A DNA stretch of 27,909 nucleotides from JAAYJS01 sp964346185 (GCA_964346185.1 CAYFTR010000020.1:1-27909), one strand, 5' to 3'. Positions 1 to 8,840 are shown, counted from the first letter of the stretch. The notes: a model not told the origin generated them from the letters alone. Numbers and translations: made by a program.

Positions 1-2
1 GT

Positions 3-656
3 TCTGACGACCTCTTCATGCAATCTCTTCCTCGTTTAGTACAACGTATTTGGATTACCCTGGAAGCAACCCTAATATCGCTCCTGATCGGAACGATATT
101 AGGGGTCATTTTCGGTTTGTTTTCGGTATCCAAGGTTGGTTTTTTGCGAGGGCTTAATCGCGTATATGTGGATATCATTAGAGGAACACCTCTCATTGTC
201 CAAGCGTTTTTTATTTATTTCGGTATTCCGAACATAACAGGCATTCGTTTTGAATCCTTTGTGGCGGGTACCATTACATTAACCTTAAATGCAGGTGCTT
301 ACATCGCAGAAATAGTACGTGGAGGAATTCAAGCCGTCAATGTCGGACAAATGGAGGCAGCTAGAAGTTTAGGTATGCCGAGGGGAATGGCAATGCGAAA
401 GGTCATTTTACCTCAAGCAGTTAGAACCATGATCCCGGCACTGATCAATCAATTTATTATTACTTTAAAAGACTCGTCAATCCTTTCCGTTATCGGTATG
501 CCCGAGTTAACACAAAAAGGTAAACTCATCATTGCAAGTAACTTTAGATCGGCAGAAATTTGGATGATTGTCGGTGCGATGTACTTTATTATTATCATGA
601 CACTCACACAAATATCCAAGGTGATTGAAAGGAATTTAAAGTATGGCAAAAGTTGA
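3..656 (+). CDS. Polar amino acid ABC transporter permease (5' end cut)
   Basis: Inner-membrane permease of a polar amino acid uptake ABC transporter (HisM/GlnP-like family), which forms the channel worked by the ATPase encoded next. The protein is strongly hydrophobic with several membrane segments, and carries the EAA loop that docks the ATPase (AARSLGMPRGMAMRKVILPQA region, about 360-422). The first ATG is at 18, but the frame is open to the window edge, no Shine-Dalgarno precedes 18, and relatives have some extra residues before this point, so the true start probably lies upstream. It overlaps the ATPase gene by 14 bp, which indicates translational coupling. A substrate-binding protein gene is probably just outside the window. 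The exact amino acid transported cannot be told. Confidence 0.9.
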   Translation, partial: SDDLFMQSLPRLVQRIWITLEATLISLLIGTILGVIFGLFSVSKVGFLRGLNRVYVDIIRGTPLIVQAFFIYFGIPNITGIRFESFVAGTITLTLNAGAYIAEIVRGGIQAVNVGQMEAARSLGMPRGMAMRKVILPQAVRTMIPALINQFIITLKDSSILSVIGMPELTQKGKLIIASNFRSAEIWMIVGAMYFIIIMTLTQISKVIERNLKYGKS

Positions 657-1371
657 GATTAAAGACTTAAGAAAAAACTTCGGAACCTTGGAAGTACTTA
701 AAAAAATAGATTTGGAAGTCAACGAAGGTGAAGTCATATGTATTATCGGACCGTCGGGATCCGGGAAAAGCACTATGTTGCGTTGTATTAACGCATTGGA
801 AGAAGCTACCAGCGGTACAATTATTGTTGACGGCAACGAGATAACCGATAAAAAAGGAGACATTAATTTATACAGACGAAACATCGGTATGGTGTTTCAA
901 CAATTTAATTTGTTTCCCCACAAAAATGTTTTGGACAATATCACTATGGCACCCATCTCTTTAAAAGTTGAAACAAAAGACGAAGCGGAAGCCACAGCAA
1001 GAAGACTTTTAAAAAGTGTCGGAATGTTGGAAAAGATTAACGCTTTTCCTCATCAATTGTCCGGAGGTCAACAACAAAGAGTTGCTATTGCCAGGGCTTT
1101 GGCAATGCATCCTGATGTTATGTTGTTTGACGAACCGACTTCGGCCTTGGACCCCGAAATGGTCGGAGAAGTTTTAAACGTTATGAAACAATTGGCTTAT
1201 AACGGCATGACCATGATTGTTGTAACGCATGAAATGGGCTTCGCAAGAGAAGTTGCAGATCGTGTTATTTTTATCGATGAAGGCTATATTATTGAAGAAG
1301 GACCACCGGATCAAATATTCAATCAACCACAAAATGAAAGAACAATAAATTTTTTAAATATGGTTCTTTAA
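643..1371 (+). CDS. Polar amino acid ABC transporter ATP-binding protein
   Basis: Cytoplasmic ATPase (GlnQ/HisP-like, 242 residues, normal length) that powers uptake through the preceding permease. Visible motifs in order are Walker A GPSGSGKST (about residues 34-42), the Q-loop VFQQFNLFPH, the ABC signature LSGGQQQRV, Walker B VMLFDEPTSALDP with the catalytic Glu, and the switch histidine in VVTHEMG. The start lies inside the permease gene (14-bp overlap), so the two are translated together. Two terminators follow, making this the last gene of the operon. Substrate is a polar amino acid by family; which one is unknown. Confidence 0.93.
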   Translation: MAKVEIKDLRKNFGTLEVLKKIDLEVNEGEVICIIGPSGSGKSTMLRCINALEEATSGTIIVDGNEITDKKGDINLYRRNIGMVFQQFNLFPHKNVLDNITMAPISLKVETKDEAEATARRLLKSVGMLEKINAFPHQLSGGQQQRVAIARALAMHPDVMLFDEPTSALDPEMVGEVLNVMKQLAYNGMTMIVVTHEMGFAREVADRVIFIDEGYIIEEGPPDQIFNQPQNERTINFLNMVL

Positions 1372-1387
1372 GTGCCTGTAAAAAACA

Positions 1388-1425
1388 GTACCATAGGAGA
1401 GCATGCTCACGTATGGTATTTTTTT
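1388..1425 (+). terminator. Rho-independent terminator after amino acid ABC operon
   Basis: Perfect arms TACCATA (1389-1395) and TATGGTA (1412-1418) enclose a second palindrome GAGCATGCTC, and seven T residues follow (1419-1425). It lies 17 bases after the ATPase stop codon. Confidence 0.8.
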
Positions 1426-1456
1426 ATGAGTTGATGTTTTTACAAGATATTATAAT

Positions 1457-1490
1457 AAAACACCCTGCTACCACGGTGGCGGGGTGTTTT
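1457..1490. terminator. Bidirectional terminator between convergent genes
   Basis: Perfect 9-bp arms AAAACACCC (1457-1465) and GGGTGTTTT (1482-1490) with further pairing inside (GCTACC with GGTGGC). The A run on one side and T run on the other let it work for both the plus-strand ABC operon and the minus-strand glycosyltransferase gene ending at 1514. Confidence 0.8.
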
Positions 1491-1513
1491 ATATTTGTAA
1501 ATATACTTTTTGT

Positions 1514-2764
1514 TTAATCGGTTTGCAGATGTTTAATTTGAGAAAGTTTGACACCTTGTGTATGTTCGATAGGCTCCCATGTTTTAATCGGTTTGTAAAA
1601 ACACAAAACATTAATGAAAATCCATGAGAACAGGAAAAACCAAAAGCTGAAGATAGAGCGTACATTAACTTGTTTCAACTGATGATTTTCCAATTTAACC
1701 ACCATTACGGAGAAAATAACAGAGGCAGTCGAGCCAAATACCACCAATAATATTGCGAATGTTAGAGAAGATAACCACAATTGGGTATTTACATAAATCA
1801 TTCCCAATATAACAAAACTAAATATAGTATATAAAAAGGTAGCTACTTGGACAAAAGGAGCTGCTAAATATAAAATCATATCTAAGGATGCCCATTGCTT
1901 AGTATTTTTATAATTGTCCCATAAAATAGGGGCATAGTGGGCAAAACATTGAATAGTACCTGTCGACCAGCGTTTTCTTTGCTTCCACGAGGTTTCGAAG
2001 TGAATCGGGTGTTCGTCAAAGGTTATTGCTTCTGGTACCCACGCTACTCGGTGACCCTTTATGATATTTTGTGTTGTAAATTCGATATCTTCCGTCAGGG
2101 TAAAGGTTCTGAAACCGCCATCGGCTAAAATTTCTCTGGAAACCATAAAGCCGGTTCCATTTAAAGCGGCTGACCAACCCATACTGTGTCGCGCAAGATT
2201 TAAGAAACGATTTAAGGTCCAATAAAAAATGGATTGACAGCCGGATATCCAGGAACCTTCGGGATTTTTGGAGTCCCGATAGCCTTGAGCAATGGTTTCA
2301 CCCTCACACAGGGCGTTATTCATTGCACGCATAAAACCCGGTTCGACCAAGTTGTCCGCATCAAATACACAAAAAGCGTCGTAGTGGTCGTTTTCCTGAA
2401 ATATATAATCGAAAAATTGTTCTAAAGCCCCACCCTTGGAGCTAACTGGTTTCGTACAATTAAAAATCTTTGCGCCGGCAGTTTTTGCAACCGCTTCGGT
2501 TTGATCGGTGCAATTATTCGGTATGACAAAAACGTCGAGCAGTGCTGTGGGGTAGTCTTGTTTTTTCAGGGTTTCAACCAAGTGGGCGATAACTTGTTCT
2601 TCGTTTCTGGCGGCAACTACCGCTGCCAGTCTTTTTTTAGGAGCGTGTTGTGGGTAGTGATTGTGGCGTCGGTATCCCAATAAACCGATAATAATATAGT
2701 AAATACCATATAAAAAAAATGGTGTTCCCATAATAAAAAGTATGGCTAATATTGTATCTATCAA
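1514..2764 (-). CDS. Membrane glycosyltransferase, family GT2
   Basis: Processive-type membrane glycosyltransferase of family GT2 (416 residues), related to cellulose and poly-N-acetylglucosamine synthases and presumably acting on the cytoplasmic face of the membrane. Order of features: one N-terminal membrane segment (about 4-30), GT-A fold starting at VVAARNEE (about 49-56), metal-binding D-A-D (135-137), T-E-D (224-226, catalytic base region), and Q-x-x-R-W (262-266), then about three membrane segments (about 290-390). The start is TTG, with AGGAG (complement of 2771-2775) six bases upstream; no ATG fits. It stands alone on the minus strand with its own promoter and no sugar-pathway neighbours, so the sugar donor and product cannot be inferred. 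Confidence 0.88.
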   Translation of the reverse strand: MIDTILAILFIMGTPFFLYGIYYIIIGLLGYRRHNHYPQHAPKKRLAAVVAARNEEQVIAHLVETLKKQDYPTALLDVFVIPNNCTDQTEAVAKTAGAKIFNCTKPVSSKGGALEQFFDYIFQENDHYDAFCVFDADNLVEPGFMRAMNNALCEGETIAQGYRDSKNPEGSWISGCQSIFYWTLNRFLNLARHSMGWSAALNGTGFMVSREILADGGFRTFTLTEDIEFTTQNIIKGHRVAWVPEAITFDEHPIHFETSWKQRKRWSTGTIQCFAHYAPILWDNYKNTKQWASLDMILYLAAPFVQVATFLYTIFSFVILGMIYVNTQLWLSSLTFAILLVVFGSTASVIFSVMVVKLENHQLKQVNVRSIFSFWFFLFSWIFINVLCFYKPIKTWEPIEHTQGVKLSQIKHLQTD

Positions 2765-2808
2765 TGCTTTCTCCTGTTTTCTTTTTCTTTAATTGATATA
2801 TTAACCAA

Positions 2809-2837
2809 ATTTTAGCACCGAAAAAAATGCCTTTCAA
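2809..2837 (-). promoter_or_regulatory. Sigma-A-like promoter for glycosyltransferase gene
   Basis: Read on the minus strand: -35 TTGAAA (complement of 2832-2837), a 17-bp spacer, and -10 TAAAAT (complement of 2809-2814). It lies about 45 bases upstream of the TTG start and its ribosome binding site. Confidence 0.6.
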
Positions 2838-3007
2838 TTGTAAAGGTGAAACAATCATAAATTGTTAAGAAATTTTAAGGTTAAATCAAGGTTAGTTATT
2901 ATTTTTACGGTATCTGTAACCTGCCAAATGAATTTATTCAATAATATTATACCCATCGACAACTTGATACACGATTTTTTAGAAACCGATTTATTGTAAT
3001 TTATTAA

Positions 3008-3036
3008 TTGAAAGATGAGGAAACAAGTGCTATAAT
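3008..3036 (+). promoter_or_regulatory. Sigma-A-like promoter for peptide ABC operon
   Basis: -35 TTGAAA (3008-3013), exact 17-bp spacer, perfect -10 TATAAT (3031-3036). It would start transcription near 3043 and leave a leader of about 75 bases before the first ATPase gene. Confidence 0.72.
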
Positions 3037-3118
3037 TAAGATTAATTTATTAAGGTGAAGTGTAAAAGTATTTAATTTTGTAATGACAGCCTATTGTATC
3101 AGCAAACATGGAGATATT

Positions 3119-4108
3119 ATGAATAATTTATTGGAAATTAAAGATTTAAGAGTGTCTTTCGGTGTGGATAAATTAAAACAAACCGAAGTTATTCGACATT
3201 TGTATTTATCAATCGCTAAAGGTGAATCTCTAGGGATTGTCGGGGAAAGCGGAAGTGGAAAAAGTGTCACTTCTTTATCGATTATGGGATTGTTACCGAA
3301 AGACAGATCTCAAGTAGAGGGGAATATTCTTTTCGATGATAAAGACCTGTTGACCCTAGCGGAAAAGGATATGCAAGACATCAGAGGAAACCGAATCTCT
3401 ATGATTTTTCAGGAACCCATGACCAGCCTCAATCCGACAAAAACCTGCGGTGCACAAATTATGGAGCCGATGTTATTGCACGAAGGCATCAGTAAGGGGG
3501 AAGCAAAAGAACGGGCGATTGAATTGCTGGATTTTTGCGGGATTCCTTTACCGGAGCAACGTTTTAACGATTACCCTCATCAAATGTCCGGAGGTATGCG
3601 ACAAAGAGTGATGATAGCTATCGCCTTAGCTTGTAAACCCGATTTATTAATAGCGGATGAACCGACCACTGCTTTGGACGTAACCATACAGGCACAAATT
3701 CTCGACTTGTTAAAGAGAATGAAGCAAAAACTGAACATGAGTATAATGATGATTACTCATGACCTTGGAATTGTCTACGATCTATGCGAACGTGTCATTA
3801 TTATGTATACAGGCCAAATTATGGAAGAAGGCAAAACGATGGCTGTATTTAACCATCCCTTACACCCATATACTCAAGGGCTTATTGCTGCGATACCTTC
3901 GCCGGAGAGCGACAAAAATATAGAATTAAAAACCATAGAAGGTACTGTACCCGACAGCAATAAGATGCCGATGGGTTGCCGTTTTCATCCGCGATGTCCC
4001 AAAGCATTTGAACGTTGCAAAGAAGAGGTTCCTCAACTGATTTCTTGCGGTGACAATAGGCAGGTACGTTGTTTTTTATATGAAGACGGAGTGTTTGAAA
4101 ATGTCTGA
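3119..4108 (+). CDS. oppD: Oligopeptide ABC transporter ATP-binding protein D
   Basis: One of two cytoplasmic ATPases of an oligopeptide/dipeptide importer (OppD/DppD family, 329 residues). Motifs: Walker A GESGSGKS (about 42-49), Q-loop FQEPMTSLNP, signature MSGGMRQRV, Walker B LLIADEPTTALDV, switch H in MMITHDLG, and the C-terminal oligo_HPY region with Cys-containing FHPRCPKAFERC. The start at 3119 is chosen because GGAG (3110-3113) sits five bases upstream; an in-frame ATG at 3083 would add 12 unconserved residues and has no good ribosome binding site. It overlaps oppF by 8 bp (ATGTCTGA). First gene of a D-F-A-B-C operon. It could also be a nickel or other family-5 transporter subunit, but the peptide assignment is the most common. 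Confidence 0.92.
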   Translation: MNNLLEIKDLRVSFGVDKLKQTEVIRHLYLSIAKGESLGIVGESGSGKSVTSLSIMGLLPKDRSQVEGNILFDDKDLLTLAEKDMQDIRGNRISMIFQEPMTSLNPTKTCGAQIMEPMLLHEGISKGEAKERAIELLDFCGIPLPEQRFNDYPHQMSGGMRQRVMIAIALACKPDLLIADEPTTALDVTIQAQILDLLKRMKQKLNMSIMMITHDLGIVYDLCERVIIMYTGQIMEEGKTMAVFNHPLHPYTQGLIAAIPSPESDKNIELKTIEGTVPDSNKMPMGCRFHPRCPKAFERCKEEVPQLISCGDNRQVRCFLYEDGVFENV

Positions 4109-5078
4109 AGCTTATAATAATTTGTTGTCGCTAAAGTCGGTATCCAAACACTTTGACATTAAGCAGGTTAATGGAAAAAAAGCTGTTTTAAAAGCTGTTA
4201 ACGGGGTGTCCTTTAATATTCGGGAAGGCGAAACTTTCGGTATAGTCGGCGAAAGCGGTTGCGGTAAGTCCACACTGGGCAGATTGTTGCTGGGACTTTA
4301 CGATTTAACCGAGGGTACTGTCAGCTATCTGGGCAAAGAGCTGAAAGATTTCAGTAATAGTGAAATGAAACAATTCCGTCGGGAAAGCCAAATGATTTTC
4401 CAAGACCCGTCCGGCAGCTTAAACCCCAGACGCAGGATTAAAGATATATTAAATGAACCATTTAAAATACATAAATTGTTAACTGAAGAAGAAAGACGGG
4501 AAAAGATCGATTTTTTATGTGAAATGGTCGGTATATCCAAACAATACTACGACCGCTATCCTCACGAGATGTCCGGCGGACAAAAGCAACGCATCGGTAT
4601 TGCCAGAGCCTTGGCGTTAAAACCGAAATTTATCGTCTGTGATGAACCCGTTTCCGCTTTGGACGTATCCATACAGGCACAGGTTATTAATTTGCTGAAG
4701 GCTTTACAGGAAAAATTTGATCTGACTTATATATTTATTTCCCATAATTTGTCGGTTGTTAAATACGTCAGTGACAGAATTGCCGTAATGTATCTCGGTA
4801 AATTTGTTGAGTTGGCACCGGCGGAGCGTCTGTATCAAATGCCTTTGCACCCCTATACTGAAGCTTTAATCTCATCGATTCCGCAAGTCGGCAGTACGAC
4901 AAAAAGGGAAAAAATAGTCTTGGAAGGAGATTTACCCAGTCCGGTTCATCAGCCGAGCGGATGTAAATTTCACACACGATGTCCGAAAGTTATGTCGATC
5001 TGTAAAAAACAGGAACCGCAATTAACGGAATTGGAAGAAAAACATTATGTTGCTTGTCACCTTTACAATCAGGTGTAA
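4101..5078 (+). CDS. oppF: Oligopeptide ABC transporter ATP-binding protein F
   Basis: Second ATPase of the peptide importer (OppF/DppF family, 325 residues), which pairs with OppD beneath the two permeases. Motifs: Walker A GESGCGKST (about 50-58), Q-loop FQDPSGSLNP, signature MSGGQKQRI, Walker B FIVCDEPVSALDV, switch H in IFISHNLS, and the C-terminal oligo_HPY segment with FHTRCPKVMSIC. The start at 4101 has ACGGAG (4086-4091) upstream and begins inside the oppD stop (8-bp overlap), so translation is probably coupled. An in-frame ATG at 4050 lies within conserved oppD sequence and is rejected as start. Confidence 0.92.
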   Translation: MSEAYNNLLSLKSVSKHFDIKQVNGKKAVLKAVNGVSFNIREGETFGIVGESGCGKSTLGRLLLGLYDLTEGTVSYLGKELKDFSNSEMKQFRRESQMIFQDPSGSLNPRRRIKDILNEPFKIHKLLTEEERREKIDFLCEMVGISKQYYDRYPHEMSGGQKQRIGIARALALKPKFIVCDEPVSALDVSIQAQVINLLKALQEKFDLTYIFISHNLSVVKYVSDRIAVMYLGKFVELAPAERLYQMPLHPYTEALISSIPQVGSTTKREKIVLEGDLPSPVHQPSGCKFHTRCPKVMSICKKQEPQLTELEEKHYVACHLYNQV

Positions 5079-5104
5079 GTATAAATGGAGAAAAGGAGTA
5101 TGAA

Positions 5105-6730
5105 ATGAAAAAGAAACTCTCAATAATTTTGGTGGTTGTGTTGATCATTGCAACCCTTGCGGGTTGTGGCGGCAGTAGCGGGCGAAAAGAAGGTGAAACC
5201 AGCTCGGCGGACAATGCCGACGGCAAAAAAACGGTAGTTATCGGTGCACAAACCGATTTGGTAACCTTGGATCCGGGTCATATGTACGAGCCCTATGCCA
5301 ATATGTTTGCCTATGCCGCCTATGACAACTTGTATGCGGTAAAAAGTGAAACTTTGGGCGACTACGAACCTTCCGTTGCAACGGGTTATACCTTAGATGA
5401 ATCTAAGACCCAATATACCTTTACTCTCAGAGACGATGTTGTATTTGCTTCCGGCAACCCATTAACCGCTAAAGATGTTGTGTGGAGCTATAATCGAGTC
5501 TTAAACATGCCCGAAAGCAATGCATACGTTAATATGAAAAATGTCAAAAAAGTTGAAGCACCGGACGACTACACCGTCGTCATTACCTTAAACGAACCGG
5601 AGGCTTCCTTCTTGAACAAATTGACTTCGAACGCCTATGCAATTGTGGACAGTGAAGTCCTTAAAGAACATGGCGGTTCCGATAGCGGCGGAGATACGGC
5701 AAAAACGTATTTGGACGGTACTTCTGCCGGATCCGGACCTTTCATAATTAAAGAATGGACACCGAAGGAAAAAGTTGTTTTGGAAAAAAATCCGAACTAT
5801 TGGGGAACACCCTCCGAGATCGATCAAATCATTGTTCAGGAAATGACCTCTGTCGATGCTCAAATTACGGCACTTAAAAATGGAGAAATTGACATTGCTT
5901 TGAGCCTGAATCAAGAAACGGCAAAACAATTGGAAGGTATCGAAAATGTAACGATTAAACAAGGCGAAACCGCTTTAATGACCTTTTTAGTAATGAGTCG
6001 CGATACCGCCCTTTCGGAAGAAATGGCGAACCCGAAAGTACAGGAAGCGGTGCGTTATGCTTTGGATTATCCCGCATACTTAACCATGGCCGGCGAAGGT
6101 GCAAGCATACCTCTGAATATTGTACAAAATGGTTTTGTAGGTGCTTTGGAACGAGATGCCAACTTTAGAGATTTGGATAAAGCGAAAGCACTAATGAAAG
6201 AAGCCGGTTACGAAAACGGATTTGATATCACCTTAACTTGTGCCAACAACAATTCAGAAGGATTGGAATGGACCACCATTGCACAAAAAGTAAAAGAAGA
6301 CCTAGTGGAAATCAATATTAACGTTAATATTGAAACCTTGGAGGCAACTTTGGTCTACGAAAAAATGAGAAAAGCGGAAATGCCTTTCTATGTGATGTTC
6401 TGGAGTCCGGACTACTTTGATATCAACAATCAATTTGCATTTTTGCCGGGAACAGGCGAAGAAGGAACCATTTACGGCAATCGTGCACAATGGGCAACCA
6501 CACCGGAAAATCAGGAATTGACAGACTTGGGAGCAAAAATCTATGTGGAAGCCGATGCAGCTACAAGAGCCGCTTTGTCGGAAGAATTGCAAAAAGCTTA
6601 TGACAAAGACAACCCCTTTGCGACCCTGTTGCAACACACAAAAACTATCGCTTATAATTCCGAACGTTTGGCAAATTGTCCTTATAACGACTTATGTAAA
6701 ATTGAATTGCATCATTTGAAATTAAAATAA
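5105..6730 (+). CDS. oppA: Peptide ABC transporter substrate-binding lipoprotein
   Basis: Extracellular solute-binding lipoprotein of family 5 (OppA/DppA, SBP_bac_5; 541 residues), which captures peptides and delivers them to the permeases. It has a classic lipoprotein signal: positively charged MKKK, hydrophobic core, lipobox L-A-G-C with lipidated Cys21, then a Gly/Ser-rich linker. The mature part shows family features such as VVWSYNRVL, LTSNAYAIVD, GSGPFIIKEW and ALDYPAYL. AAGGAG (5093-5098) lies six bases before the ATG at 5105, so that start is clear; an ATG at 5054 lies inside oppF. The gene sits between ATPases and permeases and is followed by two hairpins. Real ligand unknown; peptides are likely. 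Confidence 0.93.
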   Translation: MKKKLSIILVVVLIIATLAGCGGSSGRKEGETSSADNADGKKTVVIGAQTDLVTLDPGHMYEPYANMFAYAAYDNLYAVKSETLGDYEPSVATGYTLDESKTQYTFTLRDDVVFASGNPLTAKDVVWSYNRVLNMPESNAYVNMKNVKKVEAPDDYTVVITLNEPEASFLNKLTSNAYAIVDSEVLKEHGGSDSGGDTAKTYLDGTSAGSGPFIIKEWTPKEKVVLEKNPNYWGTPSEIDQIIVQEMTSVDAQITALKNGEIDIALSLNQETAKQLEGIENVTIKQGETALMTFLVMSRDTALSEEMANPKVQEAVRYALDYPAYLTMAGEGASIPLNIVQNGFVGALERDANFRDLDKAKALMKEAGYENGFDITLTCANNNSEGLEWTTIAQKVKEDLVEININVNIETLEATLVYEKMRKAEMPFYVMFWSPDYFDINNQFAFLPGTGEEGTIYGNRAQWATTPENQELTDLGAKIYVEADAATRAALSEELQKAYDKDNPFATLLQHTKTIAYNSERLANCPYNDLCKIELHHLKLK

Positions 6731-6732
6731 AA

Positions 6733-6761
6733 GGTTTACTGACTTTTTAATCACAGTAACC
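6733..6761 (+). repeat. Intergenic hairpin 1 after oppA
   Basis: GGTTTACTG (6733-6741) can pair with CAGTAACC (6754-6761) with one bulged T, enclosing a loop that contains TTTTT. It lies three bases after the oppA stop. Without a T run after the stem it is more likely an mRNA 3'-end stabiliser or weak attenuator than a full terminator. Confidence 0.45.
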
Positions 6762-6770
6762 ATTAAACTC

Positions 6771-6794
6771 GGGCTCAGCGATTGTGCTGAGCCC
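6771..6794 (+). repeat. Intergenic hairpin 2 between oppA and oppB
   Basis: Perfect 9-bp arms GGGCTCAGC (6771-6779) and GCTGAGCCC (6786-6794) with a 6-base loop. No T tract follows, so it is not a standard terminator. It probably helps the lipoprotein message accumulate above the downstream permease message, as is known for transporter operons with a hairpin after the binding-protein gene. Confidence 0.65.
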
Positions 6795-6822
6795 TATCAT
6801 TCATAAAGGAGGGATGAGACTG

Positions 6823-7836
6823 ATGTTGCGCTATATACTAAGAAGGCTTGCCTTATTAGTATTTACCCTTTTCGGCGTATCTTTATTGGTGTTTTTGATA
6901 TCCCATTTAGTGCCTTCCAACCCCGTGGCTGCAAATTTAAGCCAAACGGCTATGAGTGACCCTCAAATTGTTGCCGCATACGAGGCTAAATGGGGTCTTG
7001 ATAAGCCGCTATACGAGCAGTATTTTATCTATTTAAAACACCTGATCCAAGGTGATTTAGGCATTTCTATTCGTACCGGCAGGCCGATTATGGACGAATT
7101 AAAGCAATACTTTCCGGCAACTTTGGAATTATCGATATTTGCAATGCTTATCGCATTGGCATTCGGCATATTTTTCGGTATTTTATCTGCATTGTATCGC
7201 AACAAACCTTTAGATCAGGCATTGCGTGCCATTTCGGTCAGCGGGGTTTCACTACCCAGTTTTTGGTTTGCCTTGGTGATTATGTCGGTGTTTTCCAAAA
7301 ATTTGGGATTATTTCCAAGTAGCGGTCGAATAGATCCAAGAGTGTTCAGTCCTACGGGAGGAACGGGTCTTTATGTTTTGGACGCCATACTGTGGGGAGA
7401 CATGCTGATGTTAAAGGACGCCCTCGCTCATGTTATTTTACCGGCACTTGTATTGGGCTTTTTTACGATGGGATTAATTACACGACAAACCAGAAGCAAT
7501 TTATTGGAAGTATTAAGTAAAGATTACATTCGAACCGCCAGATCCAAGGGGATGAGTGAAAGCCGTGTTATTAAAAGTCATGCACTTAACAATGCGTTGA
7601 TTCCGGTAATTACTGTAGCAGGTATGGGTTTTTCCAATTTGTTGGGCGGTATGGTATTTGTTGAAACCATCTTTTCGTGGCCGGGTATCGGTCAATATGC
7701 GTATTTGGCGGCAACAAATTTAGATTTTCCGGCTATCTGCGGTGTGTCACTTTTAATAGCGACCACCTATATGGTCATCAACCTGTTCATTGATATGCTG
7801 TACGGTGTTATTGACCCGCGTATTCGCTATCAATAG
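6823..7836 (+). CDS. oppB: Oligopeptide ABC transporter permease B
   Basis: First inner-membrane permease of the peptide importer (OppB/DppB family, 337 residues). The N-terminus MLRYILRRLALLVFTLFGVS is the typical first membrane helix, and about six membrane segments are visible. The EAA-type ATPase-docking loop is at DYIRTARSKGMSESRVIKSHALNN, and the end VIDPRIRYQ is characteristic. The very strong AAGGAGG (6806-6812) best serves ATG 6823; ATG 6814 would be only one base away, and a GTG at 6784 lies within the upstream hairpin, so 6823 is chosen. It is 9 bp from oppC. Confidence 0.92.
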   Translation: MLRYILRRLALLVFTLFGVSLLVFLISHLVPSNPVAANLSQTAMSDPQIVAAYEAKWGLDKPLYEQYFIYLKHLIQGDLGISIRTGRPIMDELKQYFPATLELSIFAMLIALAFGIFFGILSALYRNKPLDQALRAISVSGVSLPSFWFALVIMSVFSKNLGLFPSSGRIDPRVFSPTGGTGLYVLDAILWGDMLMLKDALAHVILPALVLGFFTMGLITRQTRSNLLEVLSKDYIRTARSKGMSESRVIKSHALNNALIPVITVAGMGFSNLLGGMVFVETIFSWPGIGQYAYLAATNLDFPAICGVSLLIATTYMVINLFIDMLYGVIDPRIRYQ

Positions 7837-7845
7837 GAGAAGACG

Positions 7846-8670
7846 ATGTTGCAGTATATATTCCAGGAAAAAAACACGATGCTGAAAATCGGTTTTATTA
7901 TTTGTTTAACTTGGATTGTTATCGCAGTTTTCGCATCTCTTATCAGCCCTTTCGATCCGGTTAAAGATCAAAATATGGGAGTGCGTTTTCAGCCTCCAAG
8001 CAAGGATCACTTTTTCGGAACGGACAGTTTGGGTCGAGATGTTTTCAGCAGAGTGTTACATGGTAGTCGCCTGTCATTGGCGGCAGGTTTAGTCACGGTG
8101 GTTATTTCTTTGTTTGTCGGTATCATTATCGGTGGTACTGCCGGCTATGTCGGTGGATGGGCGGACGAAATTTTAATGCGTTTATCCGAAATGGTTCAAT
8201 CATTTCCGCCTTTAATTTTAGCAATGGTTATTGCCGCAGCTTTAGGACCGAATATTTATAATTCGGTTTTGGCAATGTCCATGATTTGGTGGCCGAATTA
8301 TGCACGCCTTACCCGTTCCGTTGTTATCACTATAAAAGAAAGTGATTATGTAACCGCCTCTCGCATTATGGGAGCAGGTCATTTGCGGATTTTGTTTACG
8401 GAGATATTGCCGAATTGTTTTGGCTCACTCATTGTTATGGCAACTTTGGATTTGGGAAACGCCATATTGGTTTTTTCAGGTTTAAGTTTCTTGGGTTTAG
8501 GTGTTCAGCCACCTGTTGCAGAATGGGGTGCCATGGTATCAGACGGCGTTACGACCTTTAATTATTGGTGGATATCCACCTTTCCGGGATTGGCTATTTT
8601 TTCCGTAGCGATCGGTGCCAATTTTATCGGAGACGGATTAAGGGATTACTTGGATCCCCAATATCGTTAA
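7846..8670 (+). CDS. oppC: Oligopeptide ABC transporter permease C
   Basis: Second permease of the peptide importer (OppC/DppC family, 274 residues, normal length). It shows the N-terminal OppC_N membrane segment, the conserved HFFGTDSLGRDVFSRVLHGSR motif region (about residues 55-75), the EAA-loop at DYVTASRIMGAGHLRILFTEILPN, and the ending GDGLRDYLDPQYR found in nearly all members. TAGGAG lies about six bases before the ATG. Last gene of the operon; a strong terminator follows at 8717-8747. Confidence 0.93.
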   Translation: MLQYIFQEKNTMLKIGFIICLTWIVIAVFASLISPFDPVKDQNMGVRFQPPSKDHFFGTDSLGRDVFSRVLHGSRLSLAAGLVTVVISLFVGIIIGGTAGYVGGWADEILMRLSEMVQSFPPLILAMVIAAALGPNIYNSVLAMSMIWWPNYARLTRSVVITIKESDYVTASRIMGAGHLRILFTEILPNCFGSLIVMATLDLGNAILVFSGLSFLGLGVQPPVAEWGAMVSDGVTTFNYWWISTFPGLAIFSVAIGANFIGDGLRDYLDPQYR

Positions 8671-8716
8671 AAAGTTTAATCATCAAATCATTTGAGAACT
8701 TATATTTAGCAGAAGT

Positions 8717-8747
8717 AAAAAGAGAGTTATCCCCAAACTCTCTTTTT
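8717..8747. terminator. Strong terminator after peptide ABC operon
   Basis: Perfect 12-bp arms AAAAAGAGAGTT (8717-8728) and AACTCTCTTTTT (8736-8747) with a 7-base loop. The five terminal T residues are part of the arm; it could also work on the other strand. Confidence 0.88.
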
Positions 8748-8840
8748 GCATGTTATGGGGTAGATGTTTGGATAAGTGATCGGTAATCTTCATTGTATTA
8801 AAGCTTAAACTTCAAAAGTTCTTAATTTTTTCAGAGAGGC

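Larger units (their letters stand above)
2765..3118. other. Intergenic region between divergent genes
   Basis: This 354-base AT-rich gap separates the minus-strand glycosyltransferase gene from the plus-strand peptide transporter operon. It holds a minus-strand promoter (2809-2837) and a plus-strand promoter (3008-3036), each listed separately. The 170 bases between them show no convincing ORF or RNA structure, only a small palindrome CCTTT/AAAGG (about 2830-2846) that overlaps the minus-strand -35 box. Confidence 0.7.

Noticed and set aside
3083..3118. ATG at 3083 as oppD start
   Set aside because: No Shine-Dalgarno at a proper distance; the first conserved residues begin after 3119, which has GGAG five bases upstream.
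5588..5962. Minus-strand open frame of 124 codons inside oppA
   Set aside because: It lies opposite a well-supported gene, with no ribosome binding site and low-complexity Phe/Cys-rich composition; shadow of the sense codons.
6784..6822. GTG at 6784 as oppB start
   Set aside because: It falls in the oppA-oppB hairpin and upstream of the strong ribosome binding site at 6806-6812.
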